Assembly: GCF_012912105.1 (NCBI RefSeq)
Contig: NZ_QMEA01000012.1
Span: 1 to 64,000 of the forward strand
Length of the DNA: 64,000 nt
Source: Brasilonema sp. UFV-L1
Lineage (GTDB): Bacteria; Cyanobacteriota; Cyanobacteriia; Cyanobacteriales; Nostocaceae
Direction of reading: 5' to 3'
The notes below the pieces were generated by a model. It had not been told where the DNA came from. It saw only the letters and a list, made by a program, of their open reading frames with translations, and ran no database searches. Numbering within the stretch: the stretch's first letter is position 1; the number at the start of each line of letters is the position of its first letter. The position numbers and the translations under genes are program-made. Below are positions 62,142 through 64,000 of this stretch, piece after piece.

Positions 62142-64000
62142 TTAACCAGCTATCCCTGATTGTGAAAGCGGCACAATGATGAGAAATGTTGTTCCTTGAA
62201 CTGGGTTAGAACTCACTTCAATTTTGCCTTTATGCTTCTGAATAATTTGATAACAAATCCACAGTCCTAAACCAGTCCCTTTACCTACAGCTTTTGTCGT
62301 GAAGAAAGGGTCAAATATTTTATCTTTAAATTTTGACTGTATTCCCAAACCATTATCAATAATGTTGATGCAAACACATGGAATAGAGTTTTTCTCAGAG
62401 CTAACAAAAGTCCTAATTTCAGTTTGAATTATAATTGTAGGAGTCGGCAATCCTTCTTTTACAATTGCTGACTTCTTCTTTTCCATTTTCTCCTCTAAAG
62501 CATCTATTGCATTGCTCAGTATATTCATAAATACTTGATTGAGTTGTGCCGGATAGCACTCAACCAAGGGTAAATTCCCATATTTTTTAATAACTTGAAT
62601 TCCCTCTTTAATGCGATGATTGAGGATTAATAAAGTGCTGTCAATTCCTTCATGGATATTTACAGCTTTCATTTCAGCTTCATCAAGACGTGAGAAATTT
62701 CTTAATGATAAAACAATATCTTGGATACGTTGAGCACCCATTTGCATTGAAGACATGAGTTTGGGTAAATCCTCACGGATAAAATCAATATCCATTTCAC
62801 CGAGTTGGTTTTGAATAACAGCACTTGGTTGTGGATATTCGTTTTGGTAAAAAAACAGTAATTTCAAAAGTTCTTCCGTGTACTGTTTAGCATAAGTTAT
62901 ATTGCCAGAGACAAAATTGATAGGATTATTTATTTCATGAGCGACTCCTGCTACCATATTACCCAGCGAAGACATTTTTTCAGTCTGAATTAATTGTGCT
63001 TGAGTTTGCTGAAGTTCGTTTAGTGCTTGGCTGAGTTGTTCATAAGCTTGATTCAATTCCTGATTTTTTTGCAGAAGTTGCTGAGTCCGTTCTTGAACTC
63101 GTTTTTCTAAAGTTTGTCGTGCTAACTCTAATTGCTTGGTATATTCTGCAACTCTGCTAATGAGGCTGTTGAGAGAAGTTGCTAATATCCCCATTTCATC
63201 ATAACTACTCACAGGAATTTGCAAATCAAAATTTGATTCTATTGTGACTTTTTGCGCGACTTGAGCTAAAGCTAATACAGGGTCAGAAATTTTTCGGGCT
63301 ATCTTCCTACCAATAAAAATTGTCAGCAGACCTTTTAATACAAAAAAACCCCATAGTGCTAACCACAAAAACTGTAGTTTTTTGTTCAAAGCAAAAAGTG
63401 ACTTCAACACTACAACAGTAAACAAAGTATTGCTCAAGCCTGGAAGAGTTACTCTTTTAGCTAAGTAATCTTCACCCGCAATGATCAGACGTTGTGGCGC
63501 TTGGAAAGCTAAGGGTAATTCCCAATGAGTTTCACAAGCTTCTGGTAAAGTAGAAGCATAAACACATATTAAATCTTGGTTATCTAATATTGCTGTTTTG
63601 TCTATGTTGAATGCAACAATATGTTCGCTGTTTGTAGTATCTAGGTGTTGAAACAATTCTTGTTTAATAACAATACCAATTTCAATTGCGCCAATCACTT
63701 CTTCTTTGAACTTAACAGGTGCTAGTCCAACAAGAACTGACTGCATTTGTCCTTTTGTCGTAGAGAAGTTAATGACATCCGAAGGATACAAACCGCTCAG
63801 TGCTTGAGAAAAGATTCTTTTATCTTCTAGAATTGAATTTTCTAATTCTGGCTGTCCTAAATCCAGCAGAACGCCGCCATTTTGATTAACAATTTTGAGT
63901 ATATCAAGTTCTAAAGTTGTTTTTTGTGGTAATAGCAACTTCAGCAGTGGTAAAGTATTTGCCTGCTTGAGTGCGAGGCGCACGTCATCTCGATCTGCCA
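62142..64000 (-). CDS. Sensor histidine kinase (5' end outside window)
   Basis: The frame stays open to the right edge of the window, so the N terminus is missing. The visible part has a periplasmic sensor region (Cache-like, ~190 residues), a membrane span (WLALWGFFVLKGLLTIFIGR), a HAMP linker, and a coiled coil rich in Gln/Leu (QELNQAYEQLSQALNELQQ). The HisKA H-box follows (SSLGNMVAGVAHEINNP). The HATPase domain has N-box FMNILSNAIDALE, G1 INIIDNGLGI, F-box FDPFFTTKAVG and G2 GTGLGLWICYQII. The form resembles hybrid-free, HAMP-containing cyanobacterial kinases; no response regulator adjoins it here. Confidence 0.93.
   Translation of the reverse strand, partial: ADRDDVRLALKQANTLPLLKLLLPQKTTLELDILKIVNQNGGVLLDLGQPELENSILEDKRIFSQALSGLYPSDVINFSTTKGQMQSVLVGLAPVKFKEEVIGAIEIGIVIKQELFQHLDTTNSEHIVAFNIDKTAILDNQDLICVYASTLPEACETHWELPLAFQAPQRLIIAGEDYLAKRVTLPGLSNTLFTVVVLKSLFALNKKLQFLWLALWGFFVLKGLLTIFIGRKIARKISDPVLALAQVAQKVTIESNFDLQIPVSSYDEMGILATSLNSLISRVAEYTKQLELARQTLEKRVQERTQQLLQKNQELNQAYEQLSQALNELQQTQAQLIQTEKMSSLGNMVAGVAHEINNPINFVSGNITYAKQYTEELLKLLFFYQNEYPQPSAVIQNQLGEMDIDFIREDLPKLMSSMQMGAQRIQDIVLSLRNFSRLDEAEMKAVNIHEGIDSTLLILNHRIKEGIQVIKKYGNLPLVECYPAQLNQVFMNILSNAIDALEEKMEKKKSAIVKEGLPTPTIIIQTEIRTFVSSEKNSIPCVCINIIDNGLGIQSKFKDKIFDPFFTTKAVGKGTGLGLWICYQIIQKHKGKIEVSSNPVQGTTFLIIVPLSQSGIAG

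Noticed and set aside
1-64000. tRNA or rRNA genes
   Set aside because: I scanned by eye for T-loop words and rRNA landmarks and recognised none; a covariance-model search would be needed to be sure.

Overview
The window looks like chromosomal DNA of a filamentous, probably heterocyst-forming cyanobacterium (Nostocales-like). The reasons are: frequent GCGATCGC (HIP1) octamers; the cyanobacterial genes chlP, rpaA, menD and a VTE6/DUF92 protein; a DevBCA-type exporter; a WD40-tailed Ser/Thr kinase; a PEP-CTERM protein; and many small dispersed repeats. No rRNA, tRNA or CRISPR array was recognised. Both ends cut genes: an Omp85 protein on the left and a sensor histidine kinase on the right.

Layout. 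1-12 kb: Omp85 (partial), Ser/Thr kinase, SGNH hydrolase, an orphan PvuII-like DNA methyltransferase, cyanase, glyA, a PD-(D/E)XK-like hypothetical, a yeast-type cytosine deaminase, ribokinase and a sugar O-acetyltransferase. 12-26 kb: a REC-PAS-GGDEF protein, a 1.2-kb hairpin-rich gap, folB and menD (divergent), a CHAT-protease fusion protein, a subtilisin-like protease, a DUF92 protein, and a parvulin/HlyB-like export pair. 26-34.5 kb: a mosaic accessory island. It holds an AraC regulator with RidA, SnoaL-like, NmrA-like and metallo-beta-lactamase-fold genes, gene fragments, a chimeric junction and a proteobacterial-type ilvD. 33.7-38 kb: an alpha/beta hydrolase with a divergent TetR regulator, a stand-alone tsf, small ORFs, a VOC protein and a lipase. 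38-50 kb: a repeat protein, then upp, URC4-like and URC1-like genes forming a uracil-catabolism (URC) cluster. Beyond a repeat-rich gap lie a TPR protein and an NMT1/THI5-type ABC importer with two binding proteins around a kinase-WD40 gene. 50-57 kb: devBCA with a divergent TetR gene, a YheT-like hydrolase and rpaA. 57-64 kb: a 21-bp tandem array, a TnpB-type element, a PEP-CTERM protein, chlP and a histidine kinase.

How genes may work together. Cytosine deaminase, Upp and the URC1/URC4 pair point to pyrimidine-base salvage and breakdown; the nearby importer could bring in a pyrimidine-like ligand, which is inference. The island genes on the minus strand share a duplicated 70-bp promoter segment downstream of the AraC gene, suggesting common control. 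Two TetR genes (34.7 and 54.0 kb) each face a target gene or operon across palindromic sites.

Least-explained items: a roughly 120-bp hairpin element present twice, a long inverted repeat with a solo arm elsewhere, the TnpB protein lacking its zinc-ribbon cysteines, the CHAT-DUF4214-beta-trefoil protein, and a 35-bp duplication in menD that is read in two frames. All functions are read from sequence motifs by eye; no database search was possible.
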